NCBI RefSeq assembly: GCF_013376155.1
Contig: NZ_JABXXP010000005.1
Location: 1 to 35,144 of the forward strand
Length of the DNA: 35,144 nucleotides
Direction of reading: 5' to 3'
Source of the DNA: Nguyenibacter vanlangensis
GTDB lineage: Bacteria; Pseudomonadota; Alphaproteobacteria; Acetobacterales; Acetobacteraceae
Each line of letters starts with the position of its first letter. Positions within the stretch are counted from its first letter, which is position 1. The position numbers were made by a program, and so were the translations under genes. Below, in pieces: positions 6,614 to 14,134 of the stretch. The notes under the pieces are model-generated. The model saw only the letters and a program-made list of their open reading frames with translations, had not been told where the DNA came from and did no database searches.

Positions 6614-6985
6614 GTGAGCGATCTGCAAGAACTAACGGCGCGGTTACGGGTCGACCTGAAAGCGGCCATGCGTGGCCGGTGTTTGCCGGAGGTCAAGGTG
6701 CTGCGCGGCCTGATCGCCGCGATCGACGATGCGCAAGCCGTGCCGGTGGGCAGCCTGCATGAGACTTATGTCGTCAGAGCGTTCGGCGATCCTTCGGTCG
6801 AGGTGCCACGGCGGAACCTGGCGGCCGAAGACCTGCGTCGATTGCTGGAAAGCGAGAGCAATGTCCGCTTGGCGGCTGCCGAAGAATATCGCGCGGCAGG
6901 CCACCATGACCGGGCGGAGGAATTGATCGCGGCCGCAAAAATCGTGGGCCGCTACCTCGGTGGATCCGTTGCCGGCGGCGAGTGA
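6614..6985 (+). CDS. GatB/YqeY-like domain protein
   Basis: The protein has 123 residues and starts with GTG (VSDLQELTARLRVDLKAAM). It follows the YqeY pattern: an N-terminal helix with LRVDLKAAM, then VLRGLIAAIDDAQ, a variable loop, and a C-terminal helical part, LAAEDLRRLLESESNVRLAAAEEYRAAG, with AAKIVGRYL at the end. YqeY resembles the tail domain of the GatB amidotransferase subunit. Its free-standing role is unclear. At 123 residues it is somewhat shorter than chromosomal YqeY (about 150). It is the only plus-strand gene between 4253 and 34478 that I accept, and it converges on DUF2493 with a 35-base gap. Confidence 0.75.
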   Translation: MSDLQELTARLRVDLKAAMRGRCLPEVKVLRGLIAAIDDAQAVPVGSLHETYVVRAFGDPSVEVPRRNLAAEDLRRLLESESNVRLAAAEEYRAAGHHDRAEELIAAAKIVGRYLGGSVAGGE

Positions 6986-7020
6986 GAAGCCACTTTGCGG
7001 CAACGAACTCGGGACGGCGC

Positions 7021-7950
7021 CTACGCGCCGCCGAACTTCCAGACCGGGATGCCGAGCTTCTTCGCCTTGTCGGCGAGGTTGTCCTGTATGCCCGTGCCGG
7101 GGAAGTGCATCACTCCGATCGGCAGGGTCTCCAACAGCGCATCGTTGCGCTTGAACGGTGCGGCCTTGGCGTGCTTCGTCCAGTCGGGCTTGAAGGCGAT
7201 CTGCGTCACCTTGCGACTGTCGGCCCATTTGGCGGCGATCAGCTCGGCGCCCTTGGGCGATCCGCCGTGCAGCAGCACCATGTCCGGGTGCTTGGCGTGG
7301 ACCTGGTCGAGCTTGGCCCAGATCAGCCGGTGATCGTTGAAATCGAGCCCGCCGGTAAGCGCCACCTTCGGGCCTGCGGGCAAGAGTACCTGGTTGTCAG
7401 CGCGCTTCTTCGCCGCCAAGAAATCACGGCTGTCGATCATCGCCGAGGTGAGGTTGCGATGGTTGACCTTCGACCCGTTGCGCGGCCGCCAGGCTGAGTG
7501 GGTGTGTTGCTCGAAGTGATCGGCGGCCTGGTCGCGCATCAGCTCGAAAGCATTGCGCCGCTCGATCAGCGTCTGGCCTTCCGCCGTCAGTCGCTCCAGC
7601 TCGACGGATTTGACCTCGCTGCCGTCCTGTTCACGCTGCGAGCGCTGCTGCGCCAATTCGTTGTCGTCGAGTTCGCGCTCGATCCGGTCGATGGCCCGGT
7701 GGAAGACGTTCACCGTCGACCAGAGCAGCTCCTCGAGGTCGGGTTCGAGTCGCGTGTCGGAAAGCGCCACCACCAGCGCATCGAAGATGTCGGCGATGCT
7801 ACCTGCGAGGATATTCGCTTCGGGAAGCGGCCGGGGGTCGGGCTCGTCGTGGAAGGGACGGTAGCCATAGAGCTGGAGTTCGTGGAGGACCTGGTCGGTC
7901 GAGGATGAGCTGTGGTGCGGCTCGAAATCGTCGTCGCGGTCGGTGGTCAT
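7021..7950 (-). CDS. DUF2493 (YspA/YpsA-related SLOG fold) protein
   Basis: The protein has 309 residues. The C-terminal third (about 195-308) is the DUF2493 domain: VALTGGLDFNDHRLIWAKLD, then MVLLHGGSPKGAELIAAKWA, and at the end FPGTGIQDNLADKAKKLGIPVWKF. This is a Rossmann-like SLOG fold that may bind nucleotides or nucleotide-derived ligands. The N-terminal 190 residues are acidic and helical, with a likely coiled coil around 100-150. Such proteins are frequent on alphaproteobacterial plasmids and ICEs; the ligand is not known. A GAAGGAAG ribosome site precedes the ATG, and part of it falls in the arm of a 9-bp inverted repeat (7960-8007), so translation may be controlled. Confidence 0.85.
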   Translation of the reverse strand: MTTDRDDDFEPHHSSSSTDQVLHELQLYGYRPFHDEPDPRPLPEANILAGSIADIFDALVVALSDTRLEPDLEELLWSTVNVFHRAIDRIERELDDNELAQQRSQREQDGSEVKSVELERLTAEGQTLIERRNAFELMRDQAADHFEQHTHSAWRPRNGSKVNHRNLTSAMIDSRDFLAAKKRADNQVLLPAGPKVALTGGLDFNDHRLIWAKLDQVHAKHPDMVLLHGGSPKGAELIAAKWADSRKVTQIAFKPDWTKHAKAAPFKRNDALLETLPIGVMHFPGTGIQDNLADKAKKLGIPVWKFGGA

Positions 7951-7959
7951 CGCAGGCTT

Positions 7960-8007
7960 CCTTCGTCGGATCGACCGCGCCCATCGCGGCCTTCATGGCG
8001 ACGAAGG
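7960..8007 (-). promoter_or_regulatory. Hairpin leader covering the DUF2493 ribosome site
   Basis: In the transcript CCTTCGTCG (8007-7999) pairs perfectly with CGACGAAGG (7968-7960). A second 5-bp stem, CCGCG/CGCGG (7975-7979 with 7985-7989), sits inside. The last bases of the outer stem are part of the Shine-Dalgarno region, 9 bases before the start codon. Confidence 0.4.
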
Positions 8008-8040
8008 CGGCGGGCGGACCGGACCTGCACCCGGAGCGAG

Positions 8041-8072
8041 AGCGGAGGGCCGAAGCGGCAGCGGAGGGCCGA
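8041..8072. repeat. 13-bp direct repeat
   Basis: AGCGGAGGGCCGA occurs at 8041-8053 and 8060-8072, a 19-bp period. It borders a large inverted repeat (8075-8138) in the gene-free stretch 7951-8277. Confidence 0.7.
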
Positions 8073-8074
8073 GG

Positions 8075-8138
8075 GGGCCGACTATTTTGTCTCGCGATGG
8101 AAAGGCGGCCTCGGCCGCCGCCGGAAAATAGTCGGCCC
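8075..8138. repeat. 14-bp inverted repeat enclosing a second hairpin
   Basis: GGGCCGACTATTTT (8075-8088) and its exact reverse complement (8125-8138) enclose 36 bases. These contain a perfect 7-bp hairpin, GGCGGCC-TC-GGCCGCC (8104-8119). On the minus strand the inner hairpin is followed by TTT and could end the Toprim transcript. The outer arms with the neighbouring direct repeats could also be a protein-binding or transfer-origin site. The rest of 7951-8277 has no gene I can support. Confidence 0.65.
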
Positions 8139-8277
8139 ACGAGGTTGCCGGTCCGGGCCGTTTGCCGCCCGATCGCCCTCTCAGAAGGCCGTGGGAGCGG
8201 TTCTCTCCGGCTCACGAGGAAGCTGACCGCCGGCCTTGTCTTGACGACGCCGCCGCGCCCCTCTCATCCCCTTCCGG

Positions 8278-9330
8278 CTATGCCGCCAGCTCCATGAACC
8301 GGGCGACGTCCTGCGGCGCGATCTGCACTCGGCTTGACGCCCGAAGCGCATCGACACCGAGCAAGCGGAGATCCTCGTTGAAGTCGCCGAGCCGTGGCGA
8401 GATCACGATCGCCTCGATCCCAGCCTCCTGCGCTCGGTCGATGAGGGTGGTCATCGCGCCGTCGCCGGCGGGATCGTCATCGCGGGCGATGTAGAGTCGC
8501 CGCAGCGTGTCGGGGAACAGAATGGCGGAGAGATGTGCTGCCGAAAGCGCCGCGACCATCGGCATGGTCGGCAAGACGCATCTGAGCGACAGCATGGTCT
8601 CGATGCCTTCGCCGGCCGCCATGACTTCGCCCGCCACTCCGAATCGAACGGCATTTCCAAGAAGGTCGCCCATTGCCCGTCGCGGTGTGTCGATCGGCGC
8701 CTTGCCGAGCGTCGCCTCGGAGAATCCGTGCGGATCGAGCCAGGTGCGGTGCGCCCCGGTCAGATGGCCTCCGAGGTCGGTCACGCTGGCGATCATTGCC
8801 GGCCAGGTCTCGGTCGGGCTGTCGTCGTCGGGCCGGTAATAGCAGCGCGGGTGGAAGCGCAGGCTTCCGGTTCCGTGCAGAGCCGTAATGCCGCGATTAC
8901 GGAGGTACGTTTCTACGAGAGTCCGGGAAATCAGCTGCGACATGCCGAACAGTCGCCGTGACGCTTCCGGCGATCCGGTCGGGGCACTGGGTCCGCGTGC
9001 TCGGGATTGATCGGGCTCCGGCTCAGGATGCGGGAGGCTGAGGAACGATCGCGCCTCGTCGGCGACGTCCTTGAAGTCGATCAGGCCGCAGCTTTCCCGG
9101 ATCACGTCCAACAAGTCGCCGTGCTCGCCAGTGGCGGCGTCGGTCCATTTGCCAGCAGGCCCTTTCGCCGTGTCTCTGAGCCGCACGAACATCGAGCGGC
9201 CGGCTACATTGCGGGCGTCGCCGACAAGCCAATAACCGCCCTCGCGACGACCGGAAGAGAGGTAATGGCGGCACACGGCCTCGGCCTGTCGGCCCAGGCG
9301 GTGTGCGAGATCATGCGCGCTGTTGCTCAT
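8278..9330 (-). CDS. Toprim-domain protein (primase-like)
   Basis: The protein has 350 residues from the ATG at 9330. The N-terminal part has a small primase-like region (AVCRHYLSSGRREGGYWLVGD). The Toprim domain covers about 230-330: VMAAGEGIETMLSL holds the conserved Glu (about 241), and LYIARDDDPAGDGAM holds the acidic cluster (about 284-286). Toprim domains bind Mg2+ and act in primases and nucleases. ICE and plasmid versions of this type are thought to prime replication of the transferred strand. The longer start at 9372 is rejected because it would run into the terminator hairpin; GAGGA lies 7-11 bases before 9330. The gene begins right after a terminator-like structure downstream of the ParB-like gene. 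Confidence 0.85.
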   Translation of the reverse strand: MSNSAHDLAHRLGRQAEAVCRHYLSSGRREGGYWLVGDARNVAGRSMFVRLRDTAKGPAGKWTDAATGEHGDLLDVIRESCGLIDFKDVADEARSFLSLPHPEPEPDQSRARGPSAPTGSPEASRRLFGMSQLISRTLVETYLRNRGITALHGTGSLRFHPRCYYRPDDDSPTETWPAMIASVTDLGGHLTGAHRTWLDPHGFSEATLGKAPIDTPRRAMGDLLGNAVRFGVAGEVMAAGEGIETMLSLRCVLPTMPMVAALSAAHLSAILFPDTLRRLYIARDDDPAGDGAMTTLIDRAQEAGIEAIVISPRLGDFNEDLRLLGVDALRASSRVQIAPQDVARFMELAA

Positions 9331-9340
9331 GGCAGTCCTC

Positions 9341-9409
9341 GAAAAGAAAAGGCCCGCCACCCGGGTCCCCACGAAGCCTGCTTCGCGGGGAGGTCCGAGC
9401 CAGCGGGCC
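9341..9409 (-). terminator. Strong terminator/attenuator between ParB-like and Toprim genes
   Basis: On the minus strand an outer 7-bp stem, GGCCCGC/GCGGGCC (9403-9409 with 9351-9357), encloses an 11-bp stem with a 2-base loop (9367-9377 with 9380-9390, one G-U). A T-rich tract (TTTTCTTTTC, 9350-9341) follows at once. This is a classic intrinsic terminator. It ends 10 bases before the Toprim start codon, so it may work as an attenuator. Confidence 0.75.
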
Positions 9410-9426
9410 CTCAGTGCAGTCGGCAG

Positions 9427-11514
9427 CTATTCGGCTGCGATCATGTCCGCGCCGGCGTCGTCATTCTGCGCGACCGGCTCGTCGTCGTCCTCCGGCAGTT
9501 TTTCGCTGGACTGCTCTGCGGCCTCCTCGGCCACAGATTCCGGCGCCGGTTCGGCCACAACGGCGCGGCCAGGCGTGCGGAGCGGGTCGGGCAGCCAGGC
9601 GGTGTCGGCCAGAAGCGTCTCCGCCTCGGCCGCCATGTCGCCCTTCTTCAGATGCTCGATCCGATCGGCAGCGCGCTGGCCCTTCGCCTGAGAAACCGCC
9701 TGAAGGATGCGAGCCTTCGTCACCCGGCCGAGGAAGTTGTCCACGGTCGGCTTCCATCCGGCCGCCGCCATGTCGAGATCGACCGCCTGCGCCAGCCGGT
9801 CGGCATGGGCGGCCGCACGAGGCCGCCGGTTCCAGGGCTCGTACACCGCGTTGACCGAGAGGCTGACGATGTGGGCGAACAGGCCCGCCTGGCTGTCGCC
9901 GTCCCATTCCTGCAAGGCATCCCAGAGATCGGCCGATTCCTTGGGAAGCGCCTTCGACCAGCTTTCGTGCCGCATGCGGATCGCCTCGGCCGAGGCGCTG
10001 TCGTTGAGCCCCGGCGCCTGCGTCCCGAAGCTGACGCTCTTCAGGTCCAGCTCAAGGCAGCTATCCGAGCCATAGTGGTAGAAGGTCTTCAGCGTGAGGA
10101 CGTGCAGGGCCGCGACGAAGGCGATGTCGGGCCGCTCGCCGAGCGCGTAGCGCAGGCAAAGCGTCCGGTGCGAGGTCAGCTCGGTCATCAGACGATCGGA
10201 GATGGGCGAGAGACCCTCGTCCTCCTCCGGCTCGGCGTCAGGCTCAACCGTTACGACGGCCTCGTTGCCCTCGTAGCTGGCGGCGATAGCGCGTTCATCG
10301 TCGCCTTCCGCGTCCTCGAACGCAGGCTCGGCCGCCAATTCGTCTTCCGTTCGGACATAGCCGCGCTCGACGCGAAGCTGGCCGTCGGCGCCAATGCTGA
10401 CGAAAGCGCCTGCGCGCGCGATCTCGGCGGCGTCAAACACCACGGGACGGTTGTCGAAACCCTCGATCAGCGTCTCCAGCTCCGACAGGCGCTCGTCTAC
10501 CTCGTCCGGCAGTTCATCGGCGTCCTGGTATTCCTCGGACAGCCGGTCGAACTCAGCCTGAAGCGCATCGCGGCTCGCCTCTTCCTCGGCGGTCAGCGGC
10601 ACGGCCTCGCCGCGAAGCTGCCGCAGACCGAAGGCGTGGCCATAGGCGAAGTCGGGCGCGACCTCGATCCACTTCCAGCCTTCGGCGGCGATCGCCTCGG
10701 CGTCCGCCTTCAGCTTGTCGGTCACCATTTGGTCCACGAGCGGTACGTCCTGCAACCAGCCACCATCGTCGCCCTGGAACAGGTCGCGCAGCACGGAGCC
10801 GCCCGCCGCGTCATAGGCGTCGAGGCCGATGAACTGCGCCCGCTTGTCGGAGGCGCGGACCGCGCCCTCGGTCAGCATCCGGCGGATGACGTAGGGCTGC
10901 TTGTCATAGGAGACCTTCAGGCGCTCGAACACCTGCTCCTGGCGCTCGTGGTCACCGGACACCGTGAAGGCCATGAGCTGATCGAGCGTCATGCCGTCTT
11001 CGGCGTAGACGTCGAGCAAGGCCGGCGAGACCGACGCGAGCTTCAGGCGCTGCTTCACCACATTGACCGAGACGAAGAAGGCGGCGGCGATCTCCTCCTC
11101 GGACAGCCCCTTCTCGCGCAGGGCCAGGAAGGCCCGGAACTGGTCGAGAGGGTGGAGCGGCGCGCGCTGGACGTTCTCGGCGAGCGAGTCCTCCTCGGCG
11201 ATGCCGCTGTCGCGAACGACGCAGGGCACCGGCGCCGTCTTGGCGAGGCGCTTCTGCTTCACGAGCAGCTCCAGCGCCCGGTAGCGTCGGCCGCCGGCTG
11301 GGATCTCGAACATGCCGGTCTCGACGCCGGCCTGGTCAGTGACGGGCCGGACGCTGAGGCCCTGCAACAGGCCGCGGCGGACGATATCGTCGGCCAATTC
11401 CTCGACCGAGACGCCCGCCTTCACGCGCCGGACGTTCGACTGCGAGAGCAAGAGCTTGTTGAAGGGGATGTCGCGCGAGGGCGAGAGGGTGATCTTCTGA
11501 ACGGTGGTAGCCAT
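9427..11514 (-). CDS. Large ParB/RepB-like nuclease-domain protein
   Basis: The protein has 695 residues from the ATG at 11514. The N-terminal ParB/Srx-like domain is at about 10-120: KLLLSQSNVRRVKAG, then EIPAGGRRYRALELL and EEDSLAENVQRAPLHPLDQFRAF. The ParB helix-turn-helix follows (SEEEIAAAFFVSVNVVKQRLKLA). The long C-terminal part has acidic stretches (EEYQDADELPDEVDERLSELE) and no domain I can name. Proteins of this length with this layout are typical of alphaproteobacterial ICEs and plasmids, beside DUF932 genes. They are thought to act in partition or regulation; CTP binding or nuclease activity is known for parts of the family but not shown here. The start is chosen at MATTVQKITLS, with GGAG about 10 bases upstream. 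Confidence 0.85.
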   Translation of the reverse strand: MATTVQKITLSPSRDIPFNKLLLSQSNVRRVKAGVSVEELADDIVRRGLLQGLSVRPVTDQAGVETGMFEIPAGGRRYRALELLVKQKRLAKTAPVPCVVRDSGIAEEDSLAENVQRAPLHPLDQFRAFLALREKGLSEEEIAAAFFVSVNVVKQRLKLASVSPALLDVYAEDGMTLDQLMAFTVSGDHERQEQVFERLKVSYDKQPYVIRRMLTEGAVRASDKRAQFIGLDAYDAAGGSVLRDLFQGDDGGWLQDVPLVDQMVTDKLKADAEAIAAEGWKWIEVAPDFAYGHAFGLRQLRGEAVPLTAEEEASRDALQAEFDRLSEEYQDADELPDEVDERLSELETLIEGFDNRPVVFDAAEIARAGAFVSIGADGQLRVERGYVRTEDELAAEPAFEDAEGDDERAIAASYEGNEAVVTVEPDAEPEEDEGLSPISDRLMTELTSHRTLCLRYALGERPDIAFVAALHVLTLKTFYHYGSDSCLELDLKSVSFGTQAPGLNDSASAEAIRMRHESWSKALPKESADLWDALQEWDGDSQAGLFAHIVSLSVNAVYEPWNRRPRAAAHADRLAQAVDLDMAAAGWKPTVDNFLGRVTKARILQAVSQAKGQRAADRIEHLKKGDMAAEAETLLADTAWLPDPLRTPGRAVVAEPAPESVAEEAAEQSSEKLPEDDDEPVAQNDDAGADMIAAE

Positions 11515-11529
11515 CGGGATGTACTCCGC

Positions 11530-11596
11530 GACGAGCGCCGAAAGCCTCTCTCTCGACATCAACTCGTCACGAAGCGCAGCGCCGCCCTCTCACTCT
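11530..11596 (-). ncRNA. Structured leader RNA, copy 1 (before the ParB-like gene)
   Basis: On the minus strand this region matches the leader of the DUF932 gene (12964-13032) over nearly 70 bases. It starts with AGAGTGAGAGG and folds into GACGAG/CTCGTC (11563-11568 with 11530-11535) around an 8-bp inner stem with the loop AGAGG. The stems differ in sequence from copy 2, but the pairing is kept. It ends 15 bases before the start codon, so it is probably a cis-regulatory RNA. Confidence 0.6.
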
Positions 11597-11710
11597 GGAG
11601 GGCAGCGCCGCAGAACCGACGATCAGGAAAGAGGAAGGGACTGCGGCTTCCAATCGGCGGGACTTTGACTCCCAATTGGCCGAAGGTGGGAAGGGCGGTG
11701 CGCCGGGCTG

Positions 11711-11746
11711 AAAGCCGGAGATGCACAATTCCGCTTCTCCGGCTTT
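11711..11746. terminator. Terminator-like hairpin after the DUF932 gene
   Basis: AAAGCCGGAGA (11711-11721) and TCTCCGGCTTT (11736-11746) form a perfect 11-bp stem with a 14-base loop, 8 bases after the DUF932 stop. A T run ends the stem in either direction. It separates DUF932 from the leader of the ParB-like gene. Confidence 0.6.
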
Positions 11747-11753
11747 CCGGAAA

Positions 11754-12950
11754 TCAGGCCGCTCGGTCGAGCAGCTTCTTGGCGCGCGCCTCCAGGTCGA
11801 GCCGCGCATCCTGCTGAGTCTTGTCGCGTGCGACCGCGGTGATGCCCTGCACGAAGTCGAACACGCTCTCGGGCTTGCGTCCCTCTTCGGCCAGCACCGT
11901 CTCGATGATCTTTGCCGTCTCGGTCTTCGAGAACCCACGCTTGCGCAGGAAGTCGCTGCGGTCCTCGTCATTACGCGCGACGATCTTCTCGCGCGCCGCC
12001 TTGATGCCGTTGACGAACGGGAGCGGTGAGGAATTGGCGAACCGCGTCAACGCCGGCGCGGCCTCATGGGCGAAGCGCGTGGCGGCGTATTTCGAGTGGC
12101 GGATTGTGATCTCCTCGAAATCCTCCACGCCCCAGAGATTTCGGTTCTGGCAAACGGCGCGGAGATAGAAGCTGGCCATGCCAAGCGTCTTCGCGCCCAC
12201 CTCCGAATTCCAGCAATAGAAACCACGGAAGTAGAGGTCGGGCGAACCGTCGGGCAGCCGGCCGGCCTCGATCGGATTCAGATCGTCGACCAGGAAGAGG
12301 AAGACGTCGCGATCGGACGCGTAGAGCGTGGAGGTGTCCTGGGTGATGTCGACGCGCGGATTGTAGATGCCGGTCGACCAGTCGAGGACGCCCGGCACCT
12401 TCCAGCGGGTGTCGCCTGTGCCGTTGCCGGCGATGCGCTGCACGGCCGCGACCAGCTCATGATCGAAGATGCGGCCATAGTCGGGCCCGGTGACGGCGCG
12501 CAGCTCGACGCGGCCATCTTCGATTTCGAGCGTCTTCACCTGCTCGGCGCGATGCGAAGTCAGGCCATATTGCAGGTTGATGCCGGCCAGCGGCGCGGGA
12601 AGCTGACGCAGATAGGCCGCCGGCGCGCCGACCAAACCGGCGAGCTGGCCGAAGCTCCAATGCGTCGGCGCGATCGGCGTGTCGGACCCGGGCAGCATCA
12701 GCGCCAGGCGCTCGGTATCGTCGCGGCTCGCCTCGACCCGGATCGCCGCGCTCTCGACGGTTCGGGTCCGGCTCCGCTCGGTCCGGCCACGGACGGCGGC
12801 ATAGAGATCCGACAGGGACAGGTAGCGCTCGTCCGCCGGCCGCGAAAACCATTCCGATGTTACCCGGCCGATCCGCTCGCCGCGGCTCACATCCACCTTG
12901 TAGCCGCCAGCGCGCTCGCGAGCGGGGTCCAGAATCTCCACATGTGTCAT
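11754..12950 (-). CDS. DUF932 family protein
   Basis: The protein has 398 residues. The DUF932 domain covers about 90-330, with HWSFGQLAGLVGAPAAYLRQLP early, RAVTGPDYGRIFDHELVAAVQ in the middle and FYCWNSEVGAKTLGMASFYLRAVCQNRNLWG near the end. The family is phage- and plasmid-linked (YfjQ/YubP-like) with no proven reaction. A role in DNA handling after transfer is usually assumed. The start at 12950 (MTHVEILDPA) is chosen because it follows the structured leader at the same kind of spacing as the ParB-like gene; an ATG at 12963 is in another frame. The shared leader suggests co-regulation with the ParB-like gene. A terminator hairpin follows the stop. Confidence 0.87.
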   Translation of the reverse strand: MTHVEILDPARERAGGYKVDVSRGERIGRVTSEWFSRPADERYLSLSDLYAAVRGRTERSRTRTVESAAIRVEASRDDTERLALMLPGSDTPIAPTHWSFGQLAGLVGAPAAYLRQLPAPLAGINLQYGLTSHRAEQVKTLEIEDGRVELRAVTGPDYGRIFDHELVAAVQRIAGNGTGDTRWKVPGVLDWSTGIYNPRVDITQDTSTLYASDRDVFLFLVDDLNPIEAGRLPDGSPDLYFRGFYCWNSEVGAKTLGMASFYLRAVCQNRNLWGVEDFEEITIRHSKYAATRFAHEAAPALTRFANSSPLPFVNGIKAAREKIVARNDEDRSDFLRKRGFSKTETAKIIETVLAEEGRKPESVFDFVQGITAVARDKTQQDARLDLEARAKKLLDRAA

Positions 12951-12963
12951 GGCTAGTCTCCAT

Positions 12964-13032
12964 GACGGGCGCCGGAGGCCTCTCCTCCAGCCTTCAACCC
13001 GTCACGGCGAAGCCGGTCCGTCCTCTCACTCT
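12964..13032 (-). ncRNA. Structured leader RNA, copy 2 (before the DUF932 gene)
   Basis: This is the second copy of the leader at 11530-11596. It starts with AGAGTGAGAGG and has an outer stem GACGGG/CCCGTC (12998-13003 with 12964-12969). The inner 8-bp stem is GCTGGAGG/CCTCCGGC (12984-12991 with 12971-12978), with the loop AGAGG identical to copy 1. Compensating changes between the copies keep all pairs. It ends 14 bases before the start codon. Confidence 0.6.
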
Positions 13033-13071
13033 AAAAGGGGCGTTGCGGGATCTCCCCGCAGAAGGGGGGGC

Positions 13072-13111
13072 GTCGGCGACCGCGGCGCCGACCAGGGGGA
13101 AGGCTTTCCCC
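13072..13111 (-). terminator. Possible terminator hairpins after the DUF3883 gene
   Basis: Two perfect stems lie 20-60 bases beyond the DUF3883 stop: GGGGAA/TTCCCC (13096-13101 with 13106-13111) and GTCGGCG/CGCCGAC (13072-13078 with 13086-13092). Neither has a T tract on the minus strand, so the call is weak. They mark the border between the defence block and the DUF932 gene. Confidence 0.3.
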
Positions 13112-13131
13112 ATTTATCCCATGTTCAGTTC

Positions 13132-13965
13132 TCAGTAGAAACTAGCCTGGAACGTTATCGCCGTCAGCGAAACGTGGGCATCCAGCGGTGGATATAGCTC
13201 GAATGCCTTTGGTTGGCGCGAGAAGTTCCAAAGCCGGAAAAGGCACCACTCGGTACGCCTCTGATCGGCGACCGTCAATTCGTTGCGTGTGATTTGAAAG
13301 GGGGTGCGTTCCCAGCCGTTGGTGGTTTTGACCTCGATCAAGCGTGGACGGCCGTCGATTGTGAAACTTGCGATGTCATAACCCAACCCATCACCCTCCT
13401 CCTCTGCCACCCAGCGTACCTTACCGGCAAGGTCATCGCGGCCTGCATTCTTCAGCATGGCATGCTCATGCCCCAACACGCATTCTTCGCCAGCTCGTCC
13501 AAGAGTACGATTGCGCTCGTCTCGCGCCGCAACGTCGAACTTTCGAGCGATTTTGAACGTCTGCTCCAGTTCCTGCGGTGGCGGCTGGTTCGAATGTGTC
13601 GGTGGAGGCCCCACCCAAATCAGAGATGCCTCGGATAGTCCGGATTCTGGACGCGTGCTTGGATTCCTGGCCAGCCAACTCGGATTCCGCGCAAGCCACC
13701 GTACTACTGCATCGACTAGCGTCATCTGAAAATGGAAGGCCGGCTTGTAACCAGGAATCCAATCCTCGCCAAGCCCCTTGAGTACCGCGCTGATATTCTG
13801 GTGCTTGAACTCTATCGACTTTCGAGAGCGGCCGATTTTCTCTTGCATCCGCTGGTTATGTTCGGACTTGCTGTAGGGCACATGAGCGACGTCATTAGCC
13901 AGCATCGCGAAGTAATCCGCGACGATCGAGTCGTTCTCTTCGTCCGTCCAAGGCCCTTTTGACAT
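13132..13965 (-). CDS. DUF3883 (PD-(D/E)XK-like) protein
   Basis: The protein has 277 residues. The C-terminal half (about 150-260) looks like DUF3883: LGRAGEECVLGHE, then GDGLGYDIASF and RPRLIEVKTTNGWERTPFQITRNEL. The D...EVK pattern matches the active site of PD-(D/E)XK nucleases. The N-terminal part (PWTDEENDSIVADYFAML and IEFKHQNISAVLKGLG) looks like a Myb-like helical DNA-binding region. The linker holds an exact tandem heptapeptide, WLARNPS twice. DUF3883 proteins are frequent in defence islands, often beside helicases or restriction genes. This one ends the minus-strand defence block, 169 bases after the PIN-like gene; whether it belongs to the same transcript is unclear. Nuclease activity is inferred from the motif only. 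Confidence 0.75.
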   Translation of the reverse strand: MSKGPWTDEENDSIVADYFAMLANDVAHVPYSKSEHNQRMQEKIGRSRKSIEFKHQNISAVLKGLGEDWIPGYKPAFHFQMTLVDAVVRWLARNPSWLARNPSTRPESGLSEASLIWVGPPPTHSNQPPPQELEQTFKIARKFDVAARDERNRTLGRAGEECVLGHEHAMLKNAGRDDLAGKVRWVAEEEGDGLGYDIASFTIDGRPRLIEVKTTNGWERTPFQITRNELTVADQRRTEWCLFRLWNFSRQPKAFELYPPLDAHVSLTAITFQASFY

Positions 13966-14134
13966 TTCCCCAGGCTAGAGATGCGAAGACCACTTGTCAT
14001 CATGGGTTTCGATCGTGTTTCCGAGCCCGCTGTGGCGACGCGTGGTTGCCGCGTTACCTGTAAAGGCGAAAGTGCGCCGCTGCGCAGTCTGCCTTACGAA
14101 AGGCTCGGATCCGATTGGCAGTGGCGGACTGGCC

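Noticed and set aside
8215-8277. A possible third copy of the structured leader, near CGCCCCTCTCATCCCC
   Set aside because: Only a dozen bases resemble the conserved AGAGTGAGAGG block; the two stems and the AGAGG loop cannot be aligned.
9007-11817. A 936-codon open frame on the plus strand
   Set aside because: It is antisense to the ParB-like gene and part of the Toprim gene, which have recognisable domains. Its product has no domain and is rich in Arg, Gly and Leu, as expected for the complement of a GC-rich gene.
12066-12956. A 296-codon plus-strand frame
   Set aside because: It is the antisense of the DUF932 gene with no domain, and the DUF932 reading is well supported.
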